This document shows positions 13,101-25,870 of a DNA stretch of 64,000 bases, in pieces (the stretch's first letter is position 1; the number at the start of each line of letters is the position of its first letter). Made by a program: the position numbers and the translations under genes. The notes below the pieces were generated by a model. That model did not search any database, was not told the origin of the DNA, and was given only the letters and a program-made list of their open reading frames with translations. The stretch is taken from contig OW387135.1 in the NCBI GenBank assembly GCA_936440205.1, positions 25,274,792 through 25,338,791 on the forward strand, read 5' to 3'. The DNA is from Lepidonotus clava (taxonomy: Eukaryota > Annelida > Polychaeta > Phyllodocida > Polynoidae).

Positions 13101-16100
13101 TCAGTCCCCTCGGTGATCACTAGCTTGAACTTTACCACCTAATACGTGTTTAATTGCTAGCAAATCCTTAAATCATCCGACATTTCAGCAGTACCTGGTG
13201 CAGTAGAATAGCACCGAGTTTTGCCTGTTGAAATAGAATCAATTGTAAAGAGTGCGTTATGTTACATTATATATTGCCCAAGTTGAAAATAGTGATAAGG
13301 GCTGGAAGCTATTATCACCATGTCTAAAGTGGTATAATGCGCCAGACACAGCGCTCCCTTTAAAAGCGACGTCGCGTCAATATGCTCCACTATTTACTCG
13401 ACAATATTGTATGTGCGACAAGAAGTATCATGAGTAGTATATGGAAAGGGGAATGTGGTGCTTGCAGTGAACAATATGCGCTTACTACAATGATTTGTTT
13501 CACAATATATCTAACAATATAGTGTGGATTGATCCTATTGTATACATGGCAAGTTAGTTGTATATCGAAATGCAACTTTTAACCTTATTGCATATATATA
13601 GTTGCCTGTAGTTGTACACAGGTGATTTCACTTATTTCATCTAAACGACAATGTGTACATATGACATCGCACCAATTTACTTATAAGAGACCAATCAGAT
13701 ATTAAAGGACCACATTCCTTTACTCATCTTACTCCGAAGATTCCTCGAATTACTCAAAGAAAATTACCTCTTAGACTGCACAGAAATGTAGAATATTTTG
13801 CCTCAAGCCTTGAATATTGCTGAACGTTTGAAGCTATTCTACGATTAGGAATTATGAACAAATATGTGAATGCCCGAGTTTGAAGTGCAGAGAATTGTAT
13901 CAAATTGCATTTTCCCAGCGTCAATACCAGTGTGTCTCCCCACACAGAATGGATGCTCCAGGCGGGAATTAGGCATTAAAGAGGATGATTCAAGCTTTCA
14001 AATGATACCAAGCACATCAAAATTAAATAATTTTCAAGGAATTTATGGGCTGTTGAACACAGGACGGTCAGCATTCCTGAAAATGGCAAAAAACCTTGAT
14101 ATTGAATATTTATCTTAATATTTAGTATTGAAATGAAATTTTCTCCATGAATTAACAAAAAGTCACAAAAGCTATTAAGCTTATAGCTTTTGTTCTACAA
14201 AAGATAATCTCTTTCAGTTTGGACTGGTAATACAATCAAGTCATGTTTTTCTAAATGGGTTACAATTTTTGACAAAATTGGCAAAATTTTGTTGTTTCCA
14301 TGGTAACCAAAAATCTGATGTTTAGTAATTTTTTTGGGAAAAACATTCTATTAACATTCCAAATAGAATGTTTTTCAAACAAAATGGAATGTTTAGAGTA
14401 TGATAACTGAATTCTACACAAAAAGTTGGTTTAAGACATTTTCATCCCTATTTTTCACAAATCCACCCATATCTCCCTTAATATTACCTGTAGAGCTTAA
14501 GATATTTCCCCCTCGGAGCATCCTTTCTGTGTGGGGAGACACAGTCCTAATCGTCAGAACACATAGACTGTATGACCCTTACTGCAGTAGTGTGAGATAA
14601 GGAGGTTACCTACTATGCCACCAAAGCTTTTGATGGCTTTCGATTCTGATTTTGATGGGCTGAAAATTGATAATTCTAAAATTACCAGATTATATCTTAT
14701 TGAGTTTGCGAGTTATGTATACTTTCACTTTTCAAGTCAAAATCATAATTGTTAAGGCGTTATCATGCATAATAGGTTTATCCTATAAGAAAGCCATTGA
14801 CAAGCCCACTCGCATAGTGGGTACCCCCTATACTTCGCGTGCAGAGTAACATGTACAGAGGAGCCCGGGTACCTCTAAGCACAGGTCAGATTACATTTCC
14901 ATAGAAGAATACAATGTAAAAGGTTTGTATTGGCATGTATAACAATGTCGGTCACTGCGGTGATTAATGCTGAAATATCATAAAAAATAAATTACACTTG
15001 CGATGTAATCCAGACGCATGCATCGTCCCAGTTTACTAAAATGGTCCAACGGTAACGGTATTCTGCAGTAACAGTTAGTTTTCTTCATCTAAAGCATGGA
15101 ATACTCAAACTTGTAGGTCATCAACCTATATTTTGAAGTCTGTCTGTTGATGTTTGAATGGAAAACAACCTCAACCAAATTCAATTCTGCACATCATATA
15201 CTATATTGACATAGCCAGAAGTTCGACTCCACTCCATAAACCTTGTGCTGGAACTTGTTTATTTGATATGTCAACGTTCCTTATAGAAAAAAATTCTATG
15301 TTATTTTTCTCTCGCACAGTTTGTTAGCTATTGTGGAGCCACTGCAGCACAACTTTGAGTTGCTTGTAAGTGAAGGAAGCGACATAGAAATATGAACGAC
15401 AGCATTATTACTTATTCAGGATTACACCTCCAGTGATCACTATCTTATTGTATGGCGGTGGGTTGTGTGATCTAGCCGAAAGAATGGCCTGACAATATAT
15501 CTTGATGCTGCTGACAGTTTGAGCTGATAAGAACTATAGCTTCTCTCCCACAATCCTGTGATTTCCCCCATGGCTTTGTGTTGCCCAAGGACATGATCCT
15601 AATACTATTTGTACTTCACCAGAAAATGCTTACATGTATATTGTGTCAGTGTGGCTGATTTATACATGAAGCACCAAAAAGTCCAGTCCCCCAATAGATA
15701 TTCTGCCAATGTTTTCAGTACAACAACGTTTAATGTTTCCATTTGTAAGATTTCTTTGTTTTTGTCTTGATTCACCCCTTTGGAAGGTGATCAGGAAGAA
15801 ATACAAAACAATATCCACAAGAGGTCAGCATTCCATCATATCTATTTTGATGTATACAATATTGTTGGTTATTACCTTCTACATATAACATAATGGGTAA
15901 CGGTGTGGGCTGACTGCGCATAATGAAAACGCCCATAATCTAATATCTATGTAGACTATTGTGGTCTATAGACCTTATACAGTCGTGGTCACGTGACCAA
16001 TTTTTTGTGATCACCACGTCGTGTTTACTGCAACCGCGTGGCTAAACAATAAAATAAGAATTATAAATTATAAATAATAATAATTCATAATTTCGATTCT

Positions 16101-19100
16101 GCAAGTTTGTATGTTACCGGTACGTCACCCCCCTTACCGGTACGTCATCTCCCAGCCAAGGATGCAACATTATCATAACATTGCAGCAACATTTTACTTG
16201 GTTCTGTATTGGTTCTTATTACATTCTTTTGATGACTCCCAATCACGTCAAAGTGACATACTGCTGTGACATTGCACTGTGACATTATTACAATGTTCTG
16301 GTTACATTCTTCAACCCAAACAGAATGTTCTTATTATGTTCTGTTATGGTTTGGCCTTAACCTCACCAAAAAATAACATCATAATAACATTCCGATTTGG
16401 TGAGGTTTCAACCTCGCCATCAATAACATAACTGTTATGTGTCATCTTCTTAGGTAACAGACTGACCAAAAAAGTATGGTTGCAGAACGGCTATGTTAGA
16501 TCACAACTTGGCTGGGCTGGGATTATTCCATTCATCTAATTGTGTAACTCTATCCTAGCCAATCCCAGACCATAAATCATAGTTTGCTGCATATAGAACG
16601 GTCAGCCATATATGCGAGATATCCGAGAAGCAGACCATGGGGAACAATAGCACTCTACTGGACTATAAGAGTAGTGGGGGGATCCTAGAAAACCAATGCA
16701 CACATCTCAAGCTGCTCTGTATTATGAGAACAACCACATGAATATTCCACCTCCGTGTAGGCTGAGTAAGCGGGGATTTTTTGCTAGTCTGATAATAGTG
16801 TGACAAGTAACCGTAGTTGGTAAAATGAAGCAGTGCTTGACAGCAAAAGAAACAGATATGCAGTTTCTTACAAAGCAGCAAATTCATTATCCCGGAGTCA
16901 AATATCCGGTATCTATTCCTAGCTATTTCCGTTTGGCAAAAGAGGCATTATTAATTTCTGTGGTGGACCAGCATCACTCCGGTCAGAGCTTAAGTCTCTC
17001 ACATTAATGGAAAATCTCCATTGTTCATGTAACTGTAAGCTTCCAGCCAATCAAAGTACAAGAAAGGTCACGTGATTCTTTTTTAACATAGTAAGTCACC
17101 ATGCCGATTTTTCACCCATAACGATTTTCCTTTTGGAAAATATGTAAAAATGTGCTGAATAGTGTGCAGATGTTTTCTGATGTAATTGCGATATTGTACC
17201 TAATTTGCCTGTGATTGTGTATCTCTAACTCCCTCAAACCTGTCAATCAATACTTGCGATTTGGAGGTTCACAAGGTAGATCTACTGAATCTCAGGTGAC
17301 AATATCGCCTCCTATATATGTAACAATTTGCGGTGCTCTCTTCAAGGATACAGTTTTTACTTTAAGAAAATTACCATTCAGACAGAATTTGCCTTTGATT
17401 CTTTTAACCAGCCTTGGAAAACCATGATCTGTACTAATAGCTTAGTACTTTTAATATATTATCATCTTGTATAATATAGCTAGGATCAGACCTAGCAAGT
17501 CTACCTCTACGCAGAGATATTTTACGCTCCCAGCGCCACCTGTTAACCAGTATAAAAGGTGTTGCAAAGGTAGGGAGCGAGTTAGTTAGGAGTTAGAGTT
17601 TAACCATAGAAATAGAAGAACTGCTCGGAGTAATACCTGCGGCTCCTGCGCAGTATACTGGAGTTTACCACTACCAACAGCTTCGGACAAAGGATTGTGA
17701 TAGAGCTAAGCACTAGGGCGGTCTAGGATGTGTTGGAACAACTTGTATTCTAAATGTGGTTGATTGCTGATAGGAGATGGGAAGGTGGACTGATGGAGAC
17801 TTATTCACTGTGGCTTTGACTCGGGATGAGATGTTAATTGAATAAAAGACCTTTCACTTTACCAGCTCCCTCATCGTCCATTTCTTTTGAACTATTGGGG
17901 AATGGATGTATTAACTTTTAACGCAGGCTGATCGGATCGATAACCTGGATGAACAACTCACGGATTAATTAGTTATACACATCACGCAGTATTAAATCAA
18001 ACACTAACAATAGTTCAGATCTACACCATGAATTAACTTGGCGTTGTAAGCACGGGCCTTGGAAATTGCCCGTTGGTGCAGTCGACTCTATCCTATTTCG
18101 AGACAAATAGACTCCCAGGAAATGAAAGGGACCGTTTTAAATCATGAATTACTAACTTGAGTGTGAGAAGTGATAGGGATGTGCTAAAACAGCAAGACCC
18201 GATTCTCCATTGACTAAAGGGAGGTACCCATGGGTATTCAAGCATTTTGATGTGTTTCAATATTAATTTTGACAGCTAGAAAATGTGATAACATTATTCA
18301 AAACAAATTTAAGATATATCATGATAGTTTGGGGGCTCTATATATGTAAAGATGCTATTTAAAAGTACAAAAAAAAAATGATGAATTGGAGTACTCTCAA
18401 ATAAAGGATATTTCAGCATAGTCAGCAGATGGCACATTATTGCCAAACTTTCTACACCGATGTTCCAATCATTTTATTCCGATTGTGTTGTTACCCTTGT
18501 CGCATAGATCTCAAAGAATCGCAAATTATGAACCTGGCTTACGGTAAACTGCCTTCCAATTTATTTTAAAGATTTGCAATATAAATCTAGTCTTTTTGAT
18601 CATTTGTAAGACTAGAGAAGAGGTGAGAATTGAGTGTTATGCAGTTAAGCATTGCCATTGGAATGAAAAATTGGCAATGGTCGAACGTATTTTTGCAGTA
18701 TGGATAAGATAATAAAAAAGGGGGCGGGGTAAGATGCAATGAAGACTTACTATTTGATAGAAGAAGGAAATTTCATACCGTTTTCGTCGAACTTCCTGAC
18801 GGTGACACAGAAGTTGAAGGAGGAGTAGCTGGCACACATGACCCCGTCTTTGGGCACACACGACGTGCAGTTCTCCGGGGGCGGCGGGTCCGTGTCGCAC
18901 AAGTCGTTCCCAGTCTCCGTGTCGCACTGCACGCACATGATGCCGGACACTAGAAATAGGTGAAAACCTTATCAAATGATCGTTGATCTCAATAATCGTT
19001 AAGGTGTAATTTGATATTGACTTAACCATAAATCTATTGGAGTATGAGAATTACTAGACGTTGCATGGGTGCAGGCAAATGAGTGACATTTTAGTGAGTG

Positions 19101-22100
19101 AGTGAGCGAGTGAGCGAGTAATGGATGCTTTATGCCATTTCAACAACTAAGGTCATAGGCCTATTCACAGCGAAAACAGATTGGGACGAACTCTGTTTTT
19201 GGTGATTGTATCTATGAGATGAAGGTGACAGGGCAGGCAAACAGCAGGGTTTTAAAACATAGCAATCATTTTTGCTGTACTTCATCCCTTTGTGAACCAC
19301 AGCACCAACCAGGAATTGAACCCAAAGAACCACTTGGCCAATGCTGGGTTCCCCCCTATCGTTGCCTTATATGATCAGCAGGGGCTACTGGGGGCCTGTT
19401 CTTACCCCCCCCCCCCCCCCATGGGGTTGACGTTTTAGTTGTTAGTCTATATGCACACACCCTTACTGATATCCTGCATCCAACCCTGCATGAGAATGTT
19501 GAGTGTTGAATAGGATACCTAAATATGATAGGTGGGACAGATTGGCGCCTACCTGTTGTCGTGCAATCTCACACTGCAAATGCATGCGTAAACGGAGCTT
19601 TTGGGACGAGCGCTTACAAGCCCCTCTACCCACCCAGGAGCGACTTGGCACTCGCGCACAGGTTATACCTTAACGGTGCAACGTTAAAGGCACGCGTATA
19701 GGTCCGCCGGGAAACTGTACTTGAGTTCAATATTGTGTGCCTGGAATGGCATACTAGGCTGCTAGTATGCAACATTGAGGGTATGCCGTCTTTCTTTGTC
19801 TGCCGATATTTAATTAATTTTCATAATTCAAAAAGTATATATGAAGAGATTTTAACAAATTTAGAGTCATACATATATTCATAAGGGGTAAAATTAATCT
19901 AGTACAGACGTTAAAGATAGGTCGCATGATTCGGCCGTTTGTTGTTTTTTCGTAACCCTTGTAGATCAATATTTTCGTTGATATTCTATCAATTCCCATG
20001 ATTCAAAACCTCCAATGAAGAAATGATTATGCTTAGAATAATTTACCCTTTTGTGTTTATAGATGTCGGGGGGGGGGGGGGTAGAAATAAATTTGGTAAT
20101 GAACTTGGTTTATGGATCTAGTTATTCCCTGGGTCTACAGTGTCTCGGGCCTACGCTACGCAAGTCGGCTACGGCCCTTGACCCTGTAGAGACCAAGGGA
20201 ATAACTAGATTCATATCCAACCTCGGTCATTACTATATATTTATCCCCCATAATCCAATCCCCATTTGTCTCGCCGGCATATGATGTCATGTAAGCCACG
20301 ACCACGCTAGAATAATCCTTTTTTTACCATGGTATGATAATATAACATAACCGTATATTATTCATTTGCGTATTATATTCACATTTCTATTTTGCTAAAT
20401 GTACGTTTTAGTAGAATCCATACATGATAAAAGTCCCGAAATTTACTAAACAACGCCACAATTTCTAAAAGAATTATTATTATTTTGGTTTCTATTTTAT
20501 AGAGTGCTTTATAGAAAAATATGCACCGTCTGACACTGCATGGGAACTGTTTCAAATGTCACTCATAAATCACAAGCAATCACAGGGGTGCAATTATTCA
20601 CACAGCGAGCGAGTGTATCAACATCAATATGAATAAATATGTGTACTCATTCATCGTGCCATTCAACTGGGGGTTACTAAAATCATTATACAACGGTAGA
20701 TTATATCACGGTTCGTGTGCGCGCTGCCTGGTCCGCTATACCATTGAGCTGTTGAGGGTGGTTCCATTCAATACTGAATGTTAGATGGCATCCCCGTATC
20801 TCCTCCATCTCCTCCCCGAGTCGTGGCGGTCAGCAGCTACGAAACAACTGAATTATCGGCATTCCTACCCCGCCCCTTGCCAACAGTGATCCTACCTGCC
20901 ATCTATATGGGGCTATTCCATCCACCCTCAGTGCACATATATGCGACCGAGGTTGCCTGATCTATGTGTTGGCTGGACATATAATGCCTATTCGTTTCAA
21001 ACGGGTTTACCTTTATTCCTCTGTATATGCTCCCTATATAATGGAAAAGCATTCCGAATCAATAGCAATAAGCTGACTATTTAAGGGAACAAAGGATCAC
21101 TTATTGATGTTATTTACGTCTACTTTTGAACGTGACTACACTTGCATGAATGACATCGAAATTATCCAAACGTTATAGGAAATACTTTTGTTACTTTCGT
21201 TTATGCAGAAGACATTGCAAACTACTCCCTGATAAACGGGTGTCAACATAATATGATTTCCATCTGGGGTATTGAATCAACACCAAGTAGTATATGGAAA
21301 TTGTACTGTAACTCAGGTTGCGTTACACGGTCCGCGGATCACCTTCTTTGCTTCAGAACCAAATCCCAAAAGACGAGAAATCCCATGCATGAATAGCAAT
21401 ATTTATTCAATGAACGCTTTTTTTTACATCTAAAATATGTGGGATGGGGCCACGCTTAGTATGCGAACGCGCCTAGTGGCCGGACCGGCGTTCTTACCAA
21501 CCGGAAATACCCAGAGGGGATGTATCAACGAAGTGTGAAGGCCCCTTAAGCCTGATAAAGCTGACTTCCGGTGAACTGCATAGTAGGGTACTTTATACTT
21601 TCTTTTTCTAATATGTTTTATTGACTGTCTTCAGGTAACTATGTTCTTCCTGGCAGTACAAGTCATATACATTACAATATTTCTCTCAGTGAGTTTTTCT
21701 AGTATGTGTATGGTGAATAAATGTAAAAAGTAGTATTTCTATGGATAATGTGAAACTACTTGACAGTGATATTTTGTTTGTATTTTGTTCGCCGTTTTGA
21801 ATGTCTATTTATTTACCGATCATGATGTAATTTGTATTCATATTCCATAAGCAAGAGGATTGAGAATTTAAGGAGTTATCTATGCAGAGCTTTAGCTTCT
21901 TCAATATTATTGTTATTCTTACAATTAATGCACATTGTATATCGTTTTTCCCTCAAATATTTAGCAAAAAGTCTAGAAGGGTAAGCATCTATGCAAAATA
22001 AACCCTTAAAATACGCATACAGTTTTTGACAATATAGCTTCCGGTTGGCCTATACCAGTATACATCAACGGAATGATGAGGCAGCCATCACCATAATCGT

Positions 22101-24354
22101 TTTCGTTTCTTATCAAGTTCTCACGCATGAAGGAGGATGAATCGGAAGTTCAGCGCCTAGTTATAATGGCCTGATAATGATTGATGTATGTACAAGAAAT
22201 AACTTGTACCCAAGGGGCTAAAAGGGTACCAGAAGGAGAGGTTGATTACTAAAGCTATGGATTCCCTGATTCAGAGATAAAAATGAGTATGTGTATAGGA
22301 TACTATAAGGTGTAGGTGAGATTCTGAAAGGAGAGAGTTGGATGGGGTGGGTACAGTTGTGTCATTTCCATTTAATTTGGGATCCCAAATGCAGGATCAT
22401 AAATCATGGGAATTCTGATATAGAAAAACTTTATTTTCTCCTCTAGCCTACCTACAACATCCTTTCTATGAAACAGATCTACCGATACACCTATATGGTA
22501 AGAGAAAAGGTCGAAAATTGTGTCAGAGATAGGTTCATATTTGAAGGTATATCCCAGGATGTGGGTTACCTATACTCTTACCCTAACCCGTTGAAATATT
22601 TGGAAGAGTCTGTTTAACTCTAGTAGGAATCAGTGCTTGATGCATGTGCCTAAATTGTTTGTACAAAACATAAATTGTGAAGCCAATAAAATGCATTATA
22701 GTGAAGGCCAACGGGATCAGGTACTTTCTTTGATATGATAAAACTATATGAAACGTATGCACATATTCGTTTAAACAGGTTCGTGAAAAGACTGAAACTA
22801 ACAAAACTGGCCGATCCAGAACTATTTTTTTTTAGCATTTTGAACGCATTATTTTGTATAAAAATAATAATATGAAATATCTTTAGGCAAACATTATGTA
22901 TCTAAGCTTTTTAAATCAAATGAGTTGTATACCTTGATATACCGGGGCAACCATAAAAACCATCATTAAGCAAATCCGATAGCAAATAATTAGTGTTGTC
23001 ATATCTTGCATCGTTGCACAATGCTGCATCAGTGCAAGAATAGCAGCCCGTCCCCGACCTGTTAAAGATTTAAACAGTCCTCCGATTCGTTGTGCACAAC
23101 AATAATAAAGTTCGCAAAATGAGATCAACACCAAAGAGCTATACAAATTGAATCGGAGCAAATGAGAAACTTTCGATGTGTCGTATATAATGAAAGGCAA
23201 CCGCAAGCCCAGGTTGATACTAACAAGTAGTAGATGAAAAGTGTGCTCTAACTCAGGTGGGAAGGAACTACCCAATGCAAGCTGGATATATAGTATTATC
23301 TTGATGGTTCTTGAGCATAGGGCGTCACCTTTCTCGTGTGATATGAAGACTTGGAATTGCCTCGTCGAGACAGTTCAGCACCTAGCATCTATATAGACTC
23401 AGATAAGGTGTGACAACTCAAAGTAACGGATGACCGTGTGGACGGGGTGCTGACCTGTTAGCTTTAAGTCGGCCACCGTCGCCTGACATGTCTGGACCAA
23501 AGCTAATGGTTATGTCCATCATGTTCAGGGTCCGTTCTATGACCCAACTCAACCACCAAATTGGGACCAAAAACATTGTTATCGATTTTTCCAATCTTCA
23601 TCGGCTGAACTTAAGTGAGGCTGGGAGGGGGGATAATTATGTCTGAGAACTGTTGTAATGACCCAATTGATTTGGGTAGCAGTAAATCAAGAAGCTGTTT
23701 TGAAAGAAGTTGTTCATTACAGTACACAACGCTCGCACTTAAAGGTAAAGTGTAAATTATTGGAACAACCTACCCACAATAAAGATAAGCAGATTAGAAA
23801 TTGGACAGCTAAGGAAATGTGATCGTGTTTTATGGCTAGCTTGACTTGTCATATTATGTTGAATCGAACGTAGAATTTTAATGATGATGTGTCGGAGTCC
23901 ACCCAGAAATTGTTCAGCTATGGGATATAGCTATATCAAGAAAAATTCACCTTTTTGCTTTGTGAAATGTAATGATGACAGGATCTGTATGGGGGTGAGA
24001 ATGATGGCAAGGAAAGGTGGTCCAACAGACACAATACTGGTGAACCGAACCCGGGCCCGTCATGGACTGCATGATCCCACATGCTATCAAATGAACCGCC
24101 ACGTCTTACATAGGGCATGTGCAACTTGTTCAATTACTAATGAGATCTAGCCTGTTAGATTGACTTACAAATAAGAGTAAGTTAAGTTTACCTGTATGAA
24201 GGCTGAGTATAACGAGGAAGACGGTGGCTACGAGATGGGACCAGGGCACCACCCTGGTCCCACTGACCACTCGGCGACCCACCTCTCGGCCAGCTGACCG
24301 CCCTTCCCCCGACTGACCACTGGTCAACGACCGTCCGTTATCAGCCGACAGCAT
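10198..24354 (-). CDS. GPI-anchored Ly6/uPAR three-finger protein, quiver/sleepless-like, complete, three exons
   Basis: Exons in transcript order are 24354-24192, 18949-18779 and 10424-10198, all GT-AG with phase-1 borders, giving 186 residues. Residues 35-55 (hydrophobic VATVFLVILSL core) are a signal peptide with an unusually long 34-residue Arg/Gly/Ser-rich N-region. The mature part starts IMCVQCD and has 12 cysteines (60, 63, 72, 82, 85, 93, 102, 121, 130, 146, 150, 155). It ends in CYNVCAFDGCNHASS, the CxxDxCN close of the Ly6/uPAR fold. A hydrophobic tail (166-182) after a small-residue Ser159-Ser160 region fits a GPI anchor signal. In flies quiver/sleepless modulates K+ channels and acetylcholine receptors; here the function is only inferred as a cell-surface modulator. 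The introns are large (8.4 and 5.2 kb). A longer frame upstream begins without ATG, so 24354 is the first in-frame ATG. Confidence 0.8.
13931..14543. mobile_element. 613-bp MITE, copy 1 (TGTGTCTCCCCACACAG ends)
   Basis: Left end TGTGTCTCCCCACACAGAA and right end, inverted, TGTGTCTCCCCACACAGAAA are near-perfect terminal inverted repeats of about 29 bp including GGATGCTCC. A second copy of the same length lies at 28770-29381, with clear similarity along its whole length. No coding capacity. It lies in Ly6 intron 2. A perfect X-box, GTTTCCATGGTAACC, is at 14294-14308. The superfamily is not clear because a target duplication cannot be defined. Confidence 0.85.
16114..16147 (+). repeat. Direct repeat of TTACCGGTACGTCA
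   Basis: The 14-bp sequence TTACCGGTACGTCA occurs at 16114-16127 and again at 16134-16147. Each copy has a CRE half-site-like TACGTCA. Nearby is a perfect palindrome GGTCACGTGACC at 15987-15998, and GGTCACGTGAT at 17067-17077. Any enhancer role inside Ly6 intron 2 is speculation. Confidence 0.5.
17470..17925 (+). mobile_element. LTR-like fragment (possible solo LTR), old
   Basis: The segment has an LTR-like order of signals: a TATAAAAGG box near 17551, a G-rich leader, and an AATAAAAG polyadenylation signal near 17840. No internal retrovirus-like genes are visible beside it. The outer limits are approximate and no clear target duplication was found. It is best viewed as a fossil solo LTR, possibly of Ty3/gypsy type, inside Ly6 intron 2. 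The alternative is a lone Pol II promoter-like sequence from another repeat. Confidence 0.3.
20077..20249. mobile_element. Foldback element (about 170 bp)
   Basis: Two arms of about 70 bp are imperfect inverted copies of each other: GGATCTAGTTATTCCCTGGG on the left pairs with CCAAGGGAATAACTAGATTC on the right. The outer parts match too (TTTGGTAATGA with TCATTACTA, GGGGG with CCCCC). The loop near 20146-20173 can itself pair (GGCCTACG... and ...GGCTACGGCC). It is preceded by a G14 run. It has no coding capacity and is in Ly6 intron 1. Confidence 0.65.
22583..23281 (-). CDS. Possible multi-membrane protein fragment nested in Ly6 intron 1
   Basis: I do not recognise this with certainty. A 119-codon open frame (to 23275, extendable in frame to an AG acceptor giving an exon start at 23281) reads to a GT donor after 22933 in phase 1. 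An AG acceptor before 22791 continues in the matching phase to a TAG at 22585-22583. The joined stretch is about 190 residues, rich in hydrophobic helices such as TFHLLLVSINLGLRLPFII, LYSSLVLISFCELYYCC, IICYRICLMMVFMVAP and AFTIMHFIGFTIYVLY. This layout is reminiscent of gustatory-receptor-like seven-helix proteins, but no diagnostic motif such as TYhhhhhQF is present and no N-terminal exon or ATG was found. It may be a receptor fragment, a pseudogene, or chance. Confidence 0.25.
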
Positions 24355-24413
24355 GGTCACTTTGGGCGTACACCTCTGAAATGAACTCCAATTGATTTTC
24401 TTCCCGACTGTTT

Positions 24414-24449
24414 CTATAACTGCAATTGCCGGCACCTCATCTTATGCAT
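24414..24449 (-). CDS. Upstream ORF of 11 codons in the Ly6 5' leader
   Basis: On the minus strand an ATG at 24449 opens a short frame, MHKMRCRQLQL, ending TAG at 24416-24414, 60 bp before the main ATG at 24354 and in another frame. It holds two ATGs. If transcription starts near a TATATATA run at 24486-24494, this uORF would be in the leader and could reduce translation of the Ly6 protein. The transcription start is not known. Confidence 0.3.
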   Translation of the reverse strand: MHKMRCRQLQL

Positions 24450-24639
24450 TGTCCAACGCCTTTTCTTTCTGAGTCTCAGAACGGAATATATATAAGTGAA
24501 GATGGCTGTGTAGGCCTATTAACCTAGCTGATAAAGTCTGATGAAGCCAAAAGGCGAGACGAGATGTATTCCAGTATCCAATGATTGTGTCCAATCTTAG
24601 TATTACACCTTAACGGTTCTGCCTTAATTTGACCCGTGT

Positions 24640-25870
24640 AATGGTGTATCTCCTACCGTTCCCACTTCCTTAAGCAACAGCGCCGACCAAATCAGTGCCT
24701 CTGCATACTCTTAACGTGGCCGCTCCATTTCCTAAGTGATAAATGGGCCCGGGGTTATTTCAGTGGATCTCCTATTAGCAAACCGCTGCCTGATATAGAG
24801 AAGAAACAACGTCTGCGCAGAGATTAAGCCTCAGGATCCGCCTATCCCCCCTCTGAGGCTGTAGGCACTGACTTGTTTTCGCCACGGCCGCCAGCGTCCC
24901 ACTGCCGCACTGCAAGCCGGGAACATAAATCTTCCGCCCTGCGCTCCCCCTGGCGGCGTTTTCCGCAGCAATGAAATAGTAATAATGCCAAATGAAATTT
25001 GCCCCGATATAGCAGTCAGAACGTGTGATTCTAATGTTGCCCCAAACAATATGGAATAGTATGCCGTTTTTGATATAATGTGAATCAAAGTAGTTTTTTA
25101 GTGATCCGGAAACAGGTGTTTGCTACAGGCCTGTTGTGTCAATTTCCTGCCTTGGTTCAATGAATAATTCATATTCTTGTCACTGACGGTAAAATGCTGA
25201 AGGCCATTGTAAGCTAGTGATTATGATATAGAATTTTAGTTTGTTATAACAACGATGTAAAAGCTATGATGTGGATAAGAAACACACTGTACGAAAGGGA
25301 CAAATTGAAGAGACTATAATGTTAATGCTTTCACACATTTATCAATTATGCTAATTGCTATGCCAAAAAAAAAACGTAGCTTCCGTTCTTTCTTTTCTAT
25401 GTTATTGTCTTGCTTGTGTTTTGTCGCCAAGTTTGCTTGATACAGGATCCATTTGATACCCTAATGAAACCATTACGATTAGAGTTTTTTGGGCATTGCT
25501 TCTAACAAAAACCTACTTCTTAGCACAGAAAATGTATGTAAACAATTGAATTAGGAATCAAAGTTGTTTGGGTTTAGCTCTGAATGTTACTAACATCACT
25601 GATCAGGCTAAACTGTCAATAGTTAGCTAGAACCGTGCCGCTTGCTATGTCGACGAACACTATAATGCTACACAGCAAGCTTTCTCACGTAACATGTTTT
25701 TTTCCCGAACCTTTCGGCTATAAGTTTACAGTTGGACATCATTAGACAATGAAATAATCACCACAAGGACGTGTCAGCAGCACACTTTGTCCATTCACAC
25801 AACGAGCATTAATTAGATGGGAGTTGCCTCGTGACCTCCTTGACTAATTAGGCCGTCCTTGTGTTAAAGC
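24640..25870. promoter_or_regulatory. Candidate upstream regulatory region of the Ly6 gene
   Basis: Upstream of the minus-strand Ly6 gene, 24640-24970 is distinctly GC-richer than its surroundings. It holds a CTCF-like motif on the minus strand (GCGCTCCCCCTGGCGGC, 24941-24957). Further out, 25805-25870 has two homeodomain-type TAATTA cores (ATTAATTAGAT, CTAATTAGG). No protein-coding exon is apparent. The call rests on base composition and motifs only. Confidence 0.3.

Noticed and set aside
18637-19029. 130-codon minus-strand ORF
   Set aside because: Shadow frame of the Ly6 exon 18779-18949; the correct frame has the cysteine pattern and fits the splice sites.
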